Positions 26,360 to 36,637 of a stretch of DNA of 64,000 bases are shown here, piece by piece; position 1 is the stretch's first letter, and each line of letters opens with the position of its first letter. Position numbers and translations under genes: made by a program. The stretch comes from Aeromicrobium sp. Root495. GTDB taxonomy: Bacteria; Actinomycetota; Actinomycetes; Propionibacteriales; Nocardioidaceae. A model generated the notes under the pieces. The model saw only the letters and a list, made by a program, of their open reading frames with translations. It made no database searches and was not told the origin of the DNA. Location: positions 1,483,846 through 1,547,845 of the forward strand of contig NZ_LMFJ01000001.1 of the NCBI RefSeq assembly GCF_001426755.1, written 5' to 3'.

Positions 26360-27136
26360 TCAGGCAGTCGCCGACGGAGCCGCGGCGCCGTCGAGATCGG
26401 AAGATGTGCCGGTCGTGATGAGCTCGACGACCTGGCGGGACGTGACGTCCTTCGTGGCGACGTCGGCGGCCACGCGGCCGAGGTAGAGCGCCGTGATGCG
26501 GTCCGCCACCTCGAAGACGTCGGTCAGGTTGTGCGAGATGAGCAGCACGCCCACGCCGGAGTCGGCGAGACGGCGCACGAGGTCGAGCACCTGGCGGGTC
26601 TGGGCCACACCGAGCGCGGCGGTCGGCTCGTCGAGCAGCACGATCTTGGAGTTCCACAGCGCCGCCTTGGCGATGGCCACGGTCTGACGCTGACCGCCCG
26701 AGAGGCTCGAGACGCTCTGGCGCACGGACTTGACGGTGCGGACCGACAGCGACGCGAGCACCTCGCGCGCCTTGGACTCCATGGAGGTCTCGTCGAGCAC
26801 GGGCCCGGTCTTCATCTCGCGGCCGAGGAACATGTTCTCGACGATGTCGAGGTTCTCGCAGAGGGCGAGGTCCTGGTAGACCACCTCGATGCCGAGGGCG
26901 GAGGCGTCCTTCGGTCCGTGGACCTCGACCGGCTTGCCGTCGAAGCGGTACTCGCCGCTGTCGAGCGGGTAGATGCCCGCGACGGCCTTGACGAGCGTCG
27001 ACTTGCCGGCGCCGTTGTCGCCGACGAGGGCGGTGACCTGGCCGGGATAGATGGCGAGGTCGACGTCGTGGAGGACGTGGACGACGCCGAAGCTCTTGTT
27101 GATTCCTCGCAGCTCGAGGAGCGGTGACGTGCTCAT
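26360..27136 (-). CDS. xylG: Sugar ABC transporter ATPase, single ABC domain
   Basis: 258 residues. Walker A GDNGAGKST, Q-loop YQDLALCENL, signature LSGGQRQ, Walker B VLLDEPTAALG, switch His in LLISHNL. Unlike E. coli XylG (two fused ABC domains, about 510 residues) it has one domain and must act as a homodimer, as in FrcA-type systems. Part of the xylF-xylG-xylH-ROK operon; a 17-bp hairpin separates it from xylF. Confidence 0.92.
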   Translation of the reverse strand: MSTSPLLELRGINKSFGVVHVLHDVDLAIYPGQVTALVGDNGAGKSTLVKAVAGIYPLDSGEYRFDGKPVEVHGPKDASALGIEVVYQDLALCENLDIVENMFLGREMKTGPVLDETSMESKAREVLASLSVRTVKSVRQSVSSLSGGQRQTVAIAKAALWNSKIVLLDEPTAALGVAQTRQVLDLVRRLADSGVGVLLISHNLTDVFEVADRITALYLGRVAADVATKDVTSRQVVELITTGTSSDLDGAAAPSATA

Positions 27137-27188
27137 GTGCGGCCTCCGAGAGGGCGGTCGAGAGGGTTCAGGGGGTGGTGACGCGTCA

Positions 27189-27228
27189 GGTGCGGCTTCC
27201 TGGGGACGTTCCCCCAGGAAGCCGCACC
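27189..27228 (-). terminator. Intercistronic 17-bp hairpin between xylF and xylG
   Basis: GGTGCGGCTTCCTGGGG, a 6-nt loop and its exact complement: 17 perfect base pairs, 9 bp after the xylF stop and 53 bp before xylG. No T-run. It likely acts as a partial terminator or a 3' stabiliser that keeps binding-protein mRNA in excess over the membrane components. Confidence 0.75.
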
Positions 27229-27236
27229 CGAGTGCG

Positions 27237-28319
27237 TCAGCTGATGCCGGCGTCCGTGCAGAGCTTGGTGAACTTGCCCGTGCACACGTCCGACGCCTTC
27301 AGGTCGCCCGACTCGATCGGAGCGCCGACGTTGGACTTGTCGATGGCGACCGGGTCGAGCAGGATCGCCGGGACGTCACGCTTGCCCGTGTCGTCCTTGA
27401 CGGTGCCGGTGGTCTCCGGCTTGTCGCCCTTGACCATCGCGATGGCGGCCTCGGCCAGCGCGCCGGCCTGGCCGGTCGCCGACTTCTGGATCGTCATGCA
27501 CTGGTCACCCGTGAGGATGTTCTGCAGACCCTCGGCCGTCGCGTCCTGACCGGTGACGGGGACCTTGCCGGCCTGACCGTTCTTGTCGAGGATCGAGATG
27601 ACTGCGCCGGCGAGGCCGTCGTTGGCGGCGTAGACGCCGTCGACCTTGCCGTCGGCCTTGGTGTACAGCTGCTCGAAGATCGTGACGGCCTGCTCGTTGT
27701 CCCAGTCCGGGACAGCCTGCTCGCCGACCTTCTTGTAGGTGCTGACCTTGTCGAGGACGCTGTGCGCGCCGTCGGAGAACAGCGTGGCGTTGTTGTCGGT
27801 GGGCGAACCGTTGAGGAACACGATGTTCGCGTCCTTGTCGCCGAGGCACTTCTGGAGCCCCTCGCCCTGCAGGGCACCGACCTTGCTGTTGTCGTACGAG
27901 ATGTAGACGTCGGCCGAGCCGCCCAGCGTGAGACGGTCGTAGTCGATCGTCTTGACGCCCTGGCTCTTGGCCTTCTCCTCGATGGCCGCACCCGAGTCGG
28001 AGTCGAGGTTGACGATCGCGAGGACCGTGACGCCGTCGGTGATCATGCCGTCGGCGATGGTCTGCATCTTGTCGGCGTCACCCTCGGCGTTCTGGATGTC
28101 GTACTTCACGCCGGCCTTCTTGAACGCGGCTGCGAGCGCCGGCTTGTCGGCGCTCTCCCAGCGGGCCGAGGACTTGGTGTCCGGCAGGATCACGCCGATC
28201 TTGCCCTCGGACGCCTTGCCGCCGTCTCCACCGTCGTCGCCGTTGTCGCTGCCACACGCGCTGAGCGCGAAGACCGCACACATCGCCGTTGCGATCATCA
28301 GATTGCGAGTCCGCTTCAC
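27237..28319 (-). CDS. xylF: Sugar-binding lipoprotein (XylF-like)
   Basis: 360 residues. Signal peptide with lipobox LSAC (lipidated Cys22), an acidic glycine linker (GSDNGDDGGDGG), then a periplasmic-binding-protein fold with IGVILPDTKSSARW, IDYDRL and GQDATAEGLQNIL, typical of D-xylose-type binding proteins. GTG 28319 chosen because GGAGG lies 8 nt upstream and the signal peptide starts there. Sugar specificity (xylose versus another monosaccharide) is inferred from overall resemblance only. Confidence 0.92.
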   Translation of the reverse strand: MKRTRNLMIATAMCAVFALSACGSDNGDDGGDGGKASEGKIGVILPDTKSSARWESADKPALAAAFKKAGVKYDIQNAEGDADKMQTIADGMITDGVTVLAIVNLDSDSGAAIEEKAKSQGVKTIDYDRLTLGGSADVYISYDNSKVGALQGEGLQKCLGDKDANIVFLNGSPTDNNATLFSDGAHSVLDKVSTYKKVGEQAVPDWDNEQAVTIFEQLYTKADGKVDGVYAANDGLAGAVISILDKNGQAGKVPVTGQDATAEGLQNILTGDQCMTIQKSATGQAGALAEAAIAMVKGDKPETTGTVKDDTGKRDVPAILLDPVAIDKSNVGAPIESGDLKASDVCTGKFTKLCTDAGIS

Positions 28320-28388
28320 ACAGACCGCCTCCACTTCTACGAGTCAGAGCGTGCCGCCGGTCCGTTGTTTCGCCTGCGTTACGCAATT

Positions 28389-28403
28389 GTTGTTTGGCAC
28401 AAC
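28389..28403. promoter_or_regulatory. GTTGT-N5-ACAAC inverted repeat, candidate ROK operator
   Basis: Imperfectly spaced TTG-rich palindrome 70 bp upstream of the xylF start, preceded by a further TTGTT stretch. ROK proteins of the XylR type bind TTTGTT/AACAAA-like half-sites, so this is a plausible site for the ROK regulator at the end of the operon. Confidence 0.4.
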
Positions 28404-28439
28404 GTATAGCGTGACCGGCATCACGTCCAGCACCTCGGC

Positions 28440-28452
28440 CAACAAATTGTTG
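28440..28452. promoter_or_regulatory. CAACAA-A-TTGTTG palindrome, candidate ROK operator
   Basis: A perfect 6-1-6 inverted repeat, 37 bp upstream of the first candidate site and 36 bp after the phoD stop. The two sites and a nearby GCGT-T-ACGC repeat (28375-28383) make the 168-bp xylF upstream region much more AT-rich and palindromic than its surroundings. Confidence 0.5.
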
Positions 28453-28487
28453 CCGCGGACCACAATATGTCGGAAGCCCCGGGTGAA

Positions 28488-30176
28488 TCAGGGTCGTTCG
28501 GTCTCCCAACGCTGCGTGTCGCTCACCGCGAGCGGCGTGCTGCCGGCGCGCTGCGCCTGACGACCTGCCTGCTCGCCCACGAGGTTCAACGCCGGCACCC
28601 GGTCCTCCACGACGAAGCTCGCCCGGGTGAAGGCGGCCGCGCCGGGCGTCCGTACCTGCTCGACGCAGCGGAAGTCCGCCTGGAGCTCCTCCGGCCTGAT
28701 CGTGGTCCGTACGTAGCCCCGCAGGCTGTTCTGCATCTTCAGGTGCGGGTTCCAGGCGAGCCACGGGTGCGCGGTCAGGGCCGTGTCGGCGCCGCTGCCC
28801 CCGGACGTGACGGAGCTGCACACGAGCTCGGTCCCGACCGAGCGGGACGTCGGGTCGTCGTAGTCGAGCTTGAGCTCGCTCGCCCAGTGCGCGTGCACGT
28901 CCCCCGTGAGCACGACGGGGTTGCGGACCTCGGCCTCCACCCAGGCACGCGTGATGCGGTCCCGCGACGCCTGGTAGCCGTCCCACGCGTCCATCGAGAC
29001 GGTCTTGAGCGGCCCCTGGTCGCTGTCGCGCTGGGCGAAGAAGACCTGCTGCCCCAGGACGTCCCACCGGGCCTGCGAGCGGTTGAAGCCGTCCACGAGC
29101 CAGCGCTCCTGGCGTCCCCCCGTGATGGAACGCCTCGGGTCCACGGCGGCCGGGCAGTCCGTCCGGTAGCCGTCGCCGCAGCCCTGGTCGTCGCGGAACT
29201 GGCGGGTGTCGAGCATGTGGAACGTCGCGAGCCTCCCCCACTGCACGCGCCGGAAGATCTGGATGTGACCGGCCCGCGGCACCGAGGTCCGCCGCAGCGG
29301 CATGTTCTCGTAGTAGGCCTGGAAGGCCGCTGCCCGTCGCGCCAGGAAGCCCGGCGCGTCCGCAGCGTCCTCCGGGACGTCACCGGCCCAGTTGTTGTCC
29401 ACCTCGTGGTCGTCGAACACGACCACCCACGGGGCCGCCGCGTGCGCGAGCTGGAGGTCGGCGTCGGTCTTGTACTGCGCGTGGCGCTGGCGGTACGACG
29501 CGAGGTCGACGGTCTCCGGCCCCTCGTGGTCGCGCACGTTGCCGCCCGGCGCCACGTAGTCGTCGGCTCGGTACTCGTACTGGTAGTCGCCGAGGTGCAG
29601 GACGAGGTCGGGGTGGTCCTCCGCGAGCCGCCGGTACGCCGTGAAGAAGCCGTGCTCGTACTGCGCGCACGACACGAACGACATCGCCAGCTCGCGGGGC
29701 ATCGCGTCGGGCCGGGGCGCGGTGACGGCGCGCCCGATGCGGGAGACGAATCCGCCGGCGCGGAACCGGTACCAGTACTCGCGGGCCGGCTTCAGGTGCC
29801 GGACCTCCACGTGCACCGAGTGCGCTCCCCTGTCGTGCGCCACCACGACCCCCGCCGCCTCGACCCGGCGGAAGCGTTCGTCGCTCGCCACCTGCCACTC
29901 CACGGGGACCCCGCGCGACGGCATGCCGCCGAGGCCGTCGGCCGCGAGCGGGTCGAGCGCGAGGCGGGTCCAGAGCACGAACCCGTCGGGCTCGGGGTCG
30001 CCGCACGCGACGCCGAGCGTGAACGGGTCGTGCGGCAGACGCACCGCGTGCGCCCTTCGGTCGGCCGTCGCCGTCGCGGGCGCCCCCGAGGCGCTCGCGA
30101 AGGGGCTCAGGACACTGGTTCCCGCTGCGGCGCCGACGACGGCTCCCGAGCGGATGACATCTCTGCGGGTGGGCAT
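28488..30176 (-). CDS. phoD: Alkaline phosphatase D (PhoD), Tat-exported
   Basis: 562 residues. Twin-arginine leader TRRDVIRSG at positions 3-11 with a weak hydrophobic stretch, then an N-terminal beta domain and the PhoD metallophosphatase core: SCAQYEHGFF, HLGDYQYEY, VFDDHEVDNNW, TGDVHAHW. These residues bind Fe3+/Ca2+ in PhoD enzymes, which release phosphate from mono- and diesters outside the cell. ATG 30176 has only a weak ribosome site. Next gene downstream is xylF, but the intervening operators suggest separate transcription. Confidence 0.93.
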   Translation of the reverse strand: MPTRRDVIRSGAVVGAAAGTSVLSPFASASGAPATATADRRAHAVRLPHDPFTLGVACGDPEPDGFVLWTRLALDPLAADGLGGMPSRGVPVEWQVASDERFRRVEAAGVVVAHDRGAHSVHVEVRHLKPAREYWYRFRAGGFVSRIGRAVTAPRPDAMPRELAMSFVSCAQYEHGFFTAYRRLAEDHPDLVLHLGDYQYEYRADDYVAPGGNVRDHEGPETVDLASYRQRHAQYKTDADLQLAHAAAPWVVVFDDHEVDNNWAGDVPEDAADAPGFLARRAAAFQAYYENMPLRRTSVPRAGHIQIFRRVQWGRLATFHMLDTRQFRDDQGCGDGYRTDCPAAVDPRRSITGGRQERWLVDGFNRSQARWDVLGQQVFFAQRDSDQGPLKTVSMDAWDGYQASRDRITRAWVEAEVRNPVVLTGDVHAHWASELKLDYDDPTSRSVGTELVCSSVTSGGSGADTALTAHPWLAWNPHLKMQNSLRGYVRTTIRPEELQADFRCVEQVRTPGAAAFTRASFVVEDRVPALNLVGEQAGRQAQRAGSTPLAVSDTQRWETERP

Positions 30177-30246
30177 CCACCCACGTGACCCGACGCCCGT
30201 GAACGTCGGGTGGCATCAGCATGAAGCCCCGGCACCGACCAGGAAT

Positions 30247-30282
30247 GATGCCTTCGGGTAGCCAGAGGTACCCGCGAGCATC
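30247..30282. repeat. Degenerate upstream copy of the acnA hairpin
   Basis: GATGCCTTCGGGTA (30247-30260), 8-nt loop, TACCCGCGAGCATC (30269-30282): a stem with a 3-nt internal mismatch. It lies exactly 63 bp before the perfect hairpin at 30310 and shares its GGGTAGCCAG core and the trailing CGCGTC, so the two are an ancient tandem duplication. Confidence 0.6.
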
Positions 30283-30309
30283 GTCCCGCGTCGGTCCGGA
30301 AGCAGAAAA

Positions 30310-30345
30310 GATGCATCCGGGTAGCCAGGGCTACCCGGATGCATC
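30310..30345 (-). terminator. Intrinsic terminator of acnA
   Basis: A perfect 15-bp stem, GATGCATCCGGGTAG, 6-nt loop and its complement, followed on the minus strand by TTTTC. It starts 31 bp past the acnA stop. This is the only canonical stem-plus-U-run terminator I see in the window. Confidence 0.88.
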
Positions 30346-30376
30346 ATCTCGCGTCCGCCGGGGCGGTTCCGTCAGC

Positions 30377-33163
<2,787 letters not shown>

Positions 33164-33251
33164 GTTGCTCTCCTTCACGTTTGGTTTCCATCCTGCCGAT
33201 CAGCGCCCTGCGGCGCCACGTCAGGTTCACCTAAGTCGTCACGTCAATATC

Positions 33252-33280
33252 TCTTGACATCAAGATACATGATGTCGAGA
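33252..33280. promoter_or_regulatory. TCTTGA-CA-TCAAGA operator with second half-site
   Basis: A perfect 6-2-6 inverted repeat at 33252-33265, immediately followed by GATGTCGAGA (33271-33280), which on the minus strand reads TCTCGACATC and repeats the first motif with one change. Located about 90 bp upstream of the acnA ATG. MarR-type regulators such as Streptomyces TamR control aconitase genes and bind sites of this general shape; assignment is a hypothesis. Confidence 0.5.
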
Positions 33281-33302
33281 GGCTTTTCAGGGAAGTGCCG
33301 CA

Positions 33303-34022
33303 TCACCAGGGCTTCGGGAACCGCCACAGGAGCGGCCAGTAGAAGGACAGGTAGGTGGAGCAGACCGCGACGACGCCGAGCACCCCGACCACGTCGAGGA
33401 CCACGAGGGCACGAAGGCGCTCGGGCCGGGTGTGCGCGTCGAGGCCCGTGGCGCGCTCGACCCGCGTGCGGGCGACGCGGTCGGCCAGACCGCGGCCCGC
33501 GCCGAGCACGACCGGGACGAGCAGCACGAGGAGGGCGAGGTACGCCGCTCCCCCGAAGTGCCAGGCGTCGGGCGTGGCGCGCCTCAGCACCGTGGGCAGG
33601 TTCACCGGGACCGCGGCCAGCGCGAGGTCGAGCAGGACCACCATCACGGCACCTCGGAGCAGACCACGCCACGGTCCGGCGGGACGGCCGGTGGCCGCGT
33701 CGACCACCATCAGGCCCTCGCGGTGCTTGCCGATGCTGTGACCCCGTAGTCCTTGACGCAGCCCGTTGTTCCACAGGACGAAGAGCTCGCCCGCGACGAG
33801 CCCGCTCAGCAGGACCTCGTCGGACAGGCCGATGCCCCAGACGTGCATCTCGTCGCCGCTCATGAGCCGGACGAGGACGTAGAAGAGCGCCCCGGCGCTG
33901 AACGCGACGCAGAAGAGCAGCACGTCCTGAGCGAGGGCGGAGCGTCGGAGCACGGAGACCGGACGGTCGTCCTGCAGGACGTCGTCGGCGGCGGAGCGCG
34001 TGCCCGGTGCGGGGTCGGTCAT
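33303..34022 (-). CDS. RDD-family membrane protein
   Basis: 239 residues with about five to six hydrophobic helices. GHSIGKHREGLMVVDAATGRPAG corresponds to the conserved amphipathic motif of RDD proteins, here with weaker conservation of the first arginine-aspartate pair. It begins 5 nt after the stop of the giant zinc-ribbon membrane protein and must be translated with it. Function unknown; RDD proteins have been linked to ion exchange and lipoprotein-type processes in different bacteria. Confidence 0.75.
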   Translation of the reverse strand: MTDPAPGTRSAADDVLQDDRPVSVLRRSALAQDVLLFCVAFSAGALFYVLVRLMSGDEMHVWGIGLSDEVLLSGLVAGELFVLWNNGLRQGLRGHSIGKHREGLMVVDAATGRPAGPWRGLLRGAVMVVLLDLALAAVPVNLPTVLRRATPDAWHFGGAAYLALLVLLVPVVLGAGRGLADRVARTRVERATGLDAHTRPERLRALVVLDVVGVLGVVAVCSTYLSFYWPLLWRFPKPW

Positions 34023-34027
34023 CTGGC

Positions 34028-36616
34028 TCACCTCATGGTCGAGAGGAACTGCACGGCGGACCGTCCTTCGCGCACCCGCTGCTCCCAGGTCGTGCCGACC
34101 AGGGTGAGCAGGATCCCGACGGCGGCGATGATGAACCACCGCGGGACGGCCCATGCGTAGGGTCCCACGTTCACCAGGACCAGGAGCGCCACCACGCCCG
34201 ACCCGAGGACGAACGGGACCTGCCAGCGCCGGACCAGCCCGACGGCCAGGAAGGCGACGGCCACGGCCGCCAGCGCCCCGGCGCGCGGGCTCGTGGGCTG
34301 AGCGAGCGCCTGCGGGAGGCTGGGCACCAGGGACAGGACCACCCCGGCGGTCAGAGCCGTGCGCGTGGAGATCTCGGGGCGTCGGACGAGCGCCACCACG
34401 CCCGCCACGAGAAGGACCACCGCGAAGGGTGCGGTGTAGGCCTCGATCACGCCGACGTCGCTCGCGAGGAGCCTCAGGACCCAGGCGACGCCGAGCAGCG
34501 GGGACCCGACGGCCACGTAGGCGCGACGGTCGGGCACCAGCACGGCGACCGCCGTGGCGACGACCCCTGGCACGGTGAGCACGAGCGCCACCCAGGCGTA
34601 GCCCCGCGGCACGTCCTCGACGGCCACGGCCGCGATGAGGACGCCGAGCACGAGGACCGCTCCGGCGCCCGCCTCCAGGCCCAGCCGGACGTCCGGGTGC
34701 CTGCGCACGGCGAGCGCCCCCACAGCGAGGAGCGAGGCGGCCACGGCCACCGCGAGGTCGATCCCGCGGGCTCGACCGCCGAGGAGGTCGGCCGCCGGGG
34801 CGACCGTGAGTCCGACCCACCAGGTGGCCGCTGCCACGAGCGCCACGGTCTCGCTGCCGCCTCGCCTGCGGACCGCCGCCACCGCCGCGAGGATCGCGGC
34901 GGCTGCGGGCGCGGCGACCACGAGGACGGTGTGGGCGTTTAGGAGCGCGGCCGGAGCGACCATGACGACGACGGGCCCCACGAGACCCCAGCGCTCGTCG
35001 GCGCGCCACAGCGCGGCGAGGGCAGCACCCAGGAGCAGGAGGGCGAGGGCCGTCGTCCAGGCCCGCGGCACGGTGTCGACCACCACGGCCAGCACGCCGA
35101 GAGCTGCGAGCATGCTCGCCACACGGACGAGCGGCCTGCGGTAGGCCTCGGCACCCTGCCAGCGGGTGCCGAGCAGCAGCGAGGCCACGAGGACGGTGGC
35201 GACGATGGCGAGGACCGTCGTCGAGAACGGTGTGGGTGCCGTGGACGAGAGGTCCTGCGCGGCGGTGACCCGGGACGAACCGGCCGCCGACCGGCTCAGG
35301 ACGTCGACGGCCACGACGAACCACGGGGTGGTGACGAGGAGCAGGACGACGGCGGTGCCGGCCACGACGAGCTGGACGCCCCGCAGCCAGGCCAGCACCG
35401 CTTCGCGCAGGGAGAGCGCGGAGACGGCGGAGCCGAGCAGCACGATCGCCGCCGCGGACAACCATCCCCCGGCCGGTTCCCACCGTGCTGCGCAGGGCAG
35501 CACGACGAGGGCGCCGAGCGACGTGGTGGCGAGGGCGGACGCGCCACCGCGCAGGACCGGACGGTCGACGACGACTCCGACCACGACGGCCGCCAGGGCC
35601 ACGAGGAGCAGCGGGAAGCCGTCGAGGTCGCGGACGAGGTCGCGGAGGTCGGGGTTGGCGAGCGCCTGCAGGAACGCCGACGCGACGGCCACCACCGCTG
35701 CGACACAGCCGATCGAGCCGGCGACCACGACCGACGGCCTCCAGGCCAGACGGTGCACGAGCACGAGGACGGCCCCGGCCACGCCCATCACGACGACAGC
35801 GGGCCAGAAGGGCCACTCGACGACGTTCCACAGCTGGGCCGACAGCGCGGGGCCGGCGGCCAGCGGCACGGCACCTGCTGCGCCGGTCATGAGTCCCAAC
35901 GGGGTGCCCAGGAGGGCCTGGGTCCTGCGTCCCACCACGACGGCGGTGACGAGCACGAGCCCCGACCAGACGAGCACCGCGACGTCGATCGGCACCGCGT
36001 CCAGGTTGGCGAACCCGAGGGCCCGGCCGACGAACCAGTCGATCGTGACCAGGCCGAGGAACACCGCCCACAGGGCATGGGCCGACGCCCGCAGGCCCTT
36101 GACCGCGCACCGGTCGGCGAACCGGGCGACCACGGCGGTGATCGCGAGCAGCACGATGGCCCGCCCCGTGGGACCGACGAGGTTCCACGCGACGCCGAGG
36201 AAGATCAGGCCGGCCACCAGCAGGCAGCCCGCTCCGAGGGTCAGGATGACTCCGCCGGCCGTCCAGCGTCGGCGAGGTCGAGGCGCCGTGGACGTCCCGC
36301 CCGGGTGGCGCGGCAGGGGCGTCCCCGGCGTCCCCGGGTGACGTGGCAGCGCTGCGCTCGTGTCGACGGAGGGGCTCGGAGGACCCGCCTGCTCGACGGG
36401 CGGTGACGCCGGAACGCCCACGACCTGCTGCGCCGGGACGGGCGCAGCGACCGGGACGCGAGCGGCTCGCGCGAGCCATGCGTCGGCCGACGACAGGGCC
36501 TGGCGCACCGTGGCGACCTCGGGCGTCGTCAGGTCGAGACGGCAGACCGTGCAGACCGCGGCGCCCCCCGCCGGCGTGCGGCAGTCAGGGCAGGCGTCCT
36601 GCTCGGAATACTTCAT
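34028..36616 (-). CDS. Very large polytopic membrane protein with N-terminal zinc ribbon (SCO7613-like)
   Basis: 862 residues. The N-terminus has a CxxC-N9-CxxC zinc ribbon (Cys9, 12, 22, 25), then about 80 residues of proline/alanine-rich linker, then from about 130 to the end more than twenty closely packed hydrophobic helices separated by very short loops. This layout matches actinobacterial proteins annotated with the SCO7613 C-terminal domain; role unknown. ATG 36616 starts at MKYSEQDAC. It lies 21 bp after the RNA methyltransferase and 5 bp before the RDD gene, forming a possible operon. Confidence 0.8.
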   Translation of the reverse strand: MKYSEQDACPDCRTPAGGAAVCTVCRLDLTTPEVATVRQALSSADAWLARAARVPVAAPVPAQQVVGVPASPPVEQAGPPSPSVDTSAALPRHPGTPGTPLPRHPGGTSTAPRPRRRWTAGGVILTLGAGCLLVAGLIFLGVAWNLVGPTGRAIVLLAITAVVARFADRCAVKGLRASAHALWAVFLGLVTIDWFVGRALGFANLDAVPIDVAVLVWSGLVLVTAVVVGRRTQALLGTPLGLMTGAAGAVPLAAGPALSAQLWNVVEWPFWPAVVVMGVAGAVLVLVHRLAWRPSVVVAGSIGCVAAVVAVASAFLQALANPDLRDLVRDLDGFPLLLVALAAVVVGVVVDRPVLRGGASALATTSLGALVVLPCAARWEPAGGWLSAAAIVLLGSAVSALSLREAVLAWLRGVQLVVAGTAVVLLLVTTPWFVVAVDVLSRSAAGSSRVTAAQDLSSTAPTPFSTTVLAIVATVLVASLLLGTRWQGAEAYRRPLVRVASMLAALGVLAVVVDTVPRAWTTALALLLLGAALAALWRADERWGLVGPVVVMVAPAALLNAHTVLVVAAPAAAAILAAVAAVRRRGGSETVALVAAATWWVGLTVAPAADLLGGRARGIDLAVAVAASLLAVGALAVRRHPDVRLGLEAGAGAVLVLGVLIAAVAVEDVPRGYAWVALVLTVPGVVATAVAVLVPDRRAYVAVGSPLLGVAWVLRLLASDVGVIEAYTAPFAVVLLVAGVVALVRRPEISTRTALTAGVVLSLVPSLPQALAQPTSPRAGALAAVAVAFLAVGLVRRWQVPFVLGSGVVALLVLVNVGPYAWAVPRWFIIAAVGILLTLVGTTWEQRVREGRSAVQFLSTMR

Positions 36617-36637
36617 GGCTGCACCCTGCCGGTCGGG

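Noticed and set aside
26360..27136. Truncated two-domain XylG
   Set aside because: The single ABC domain is complete with Walker A, signature and Walker B; single-domain sugar ATPases of this length are a normal type, and no second-domain remnant is seen before xylH.
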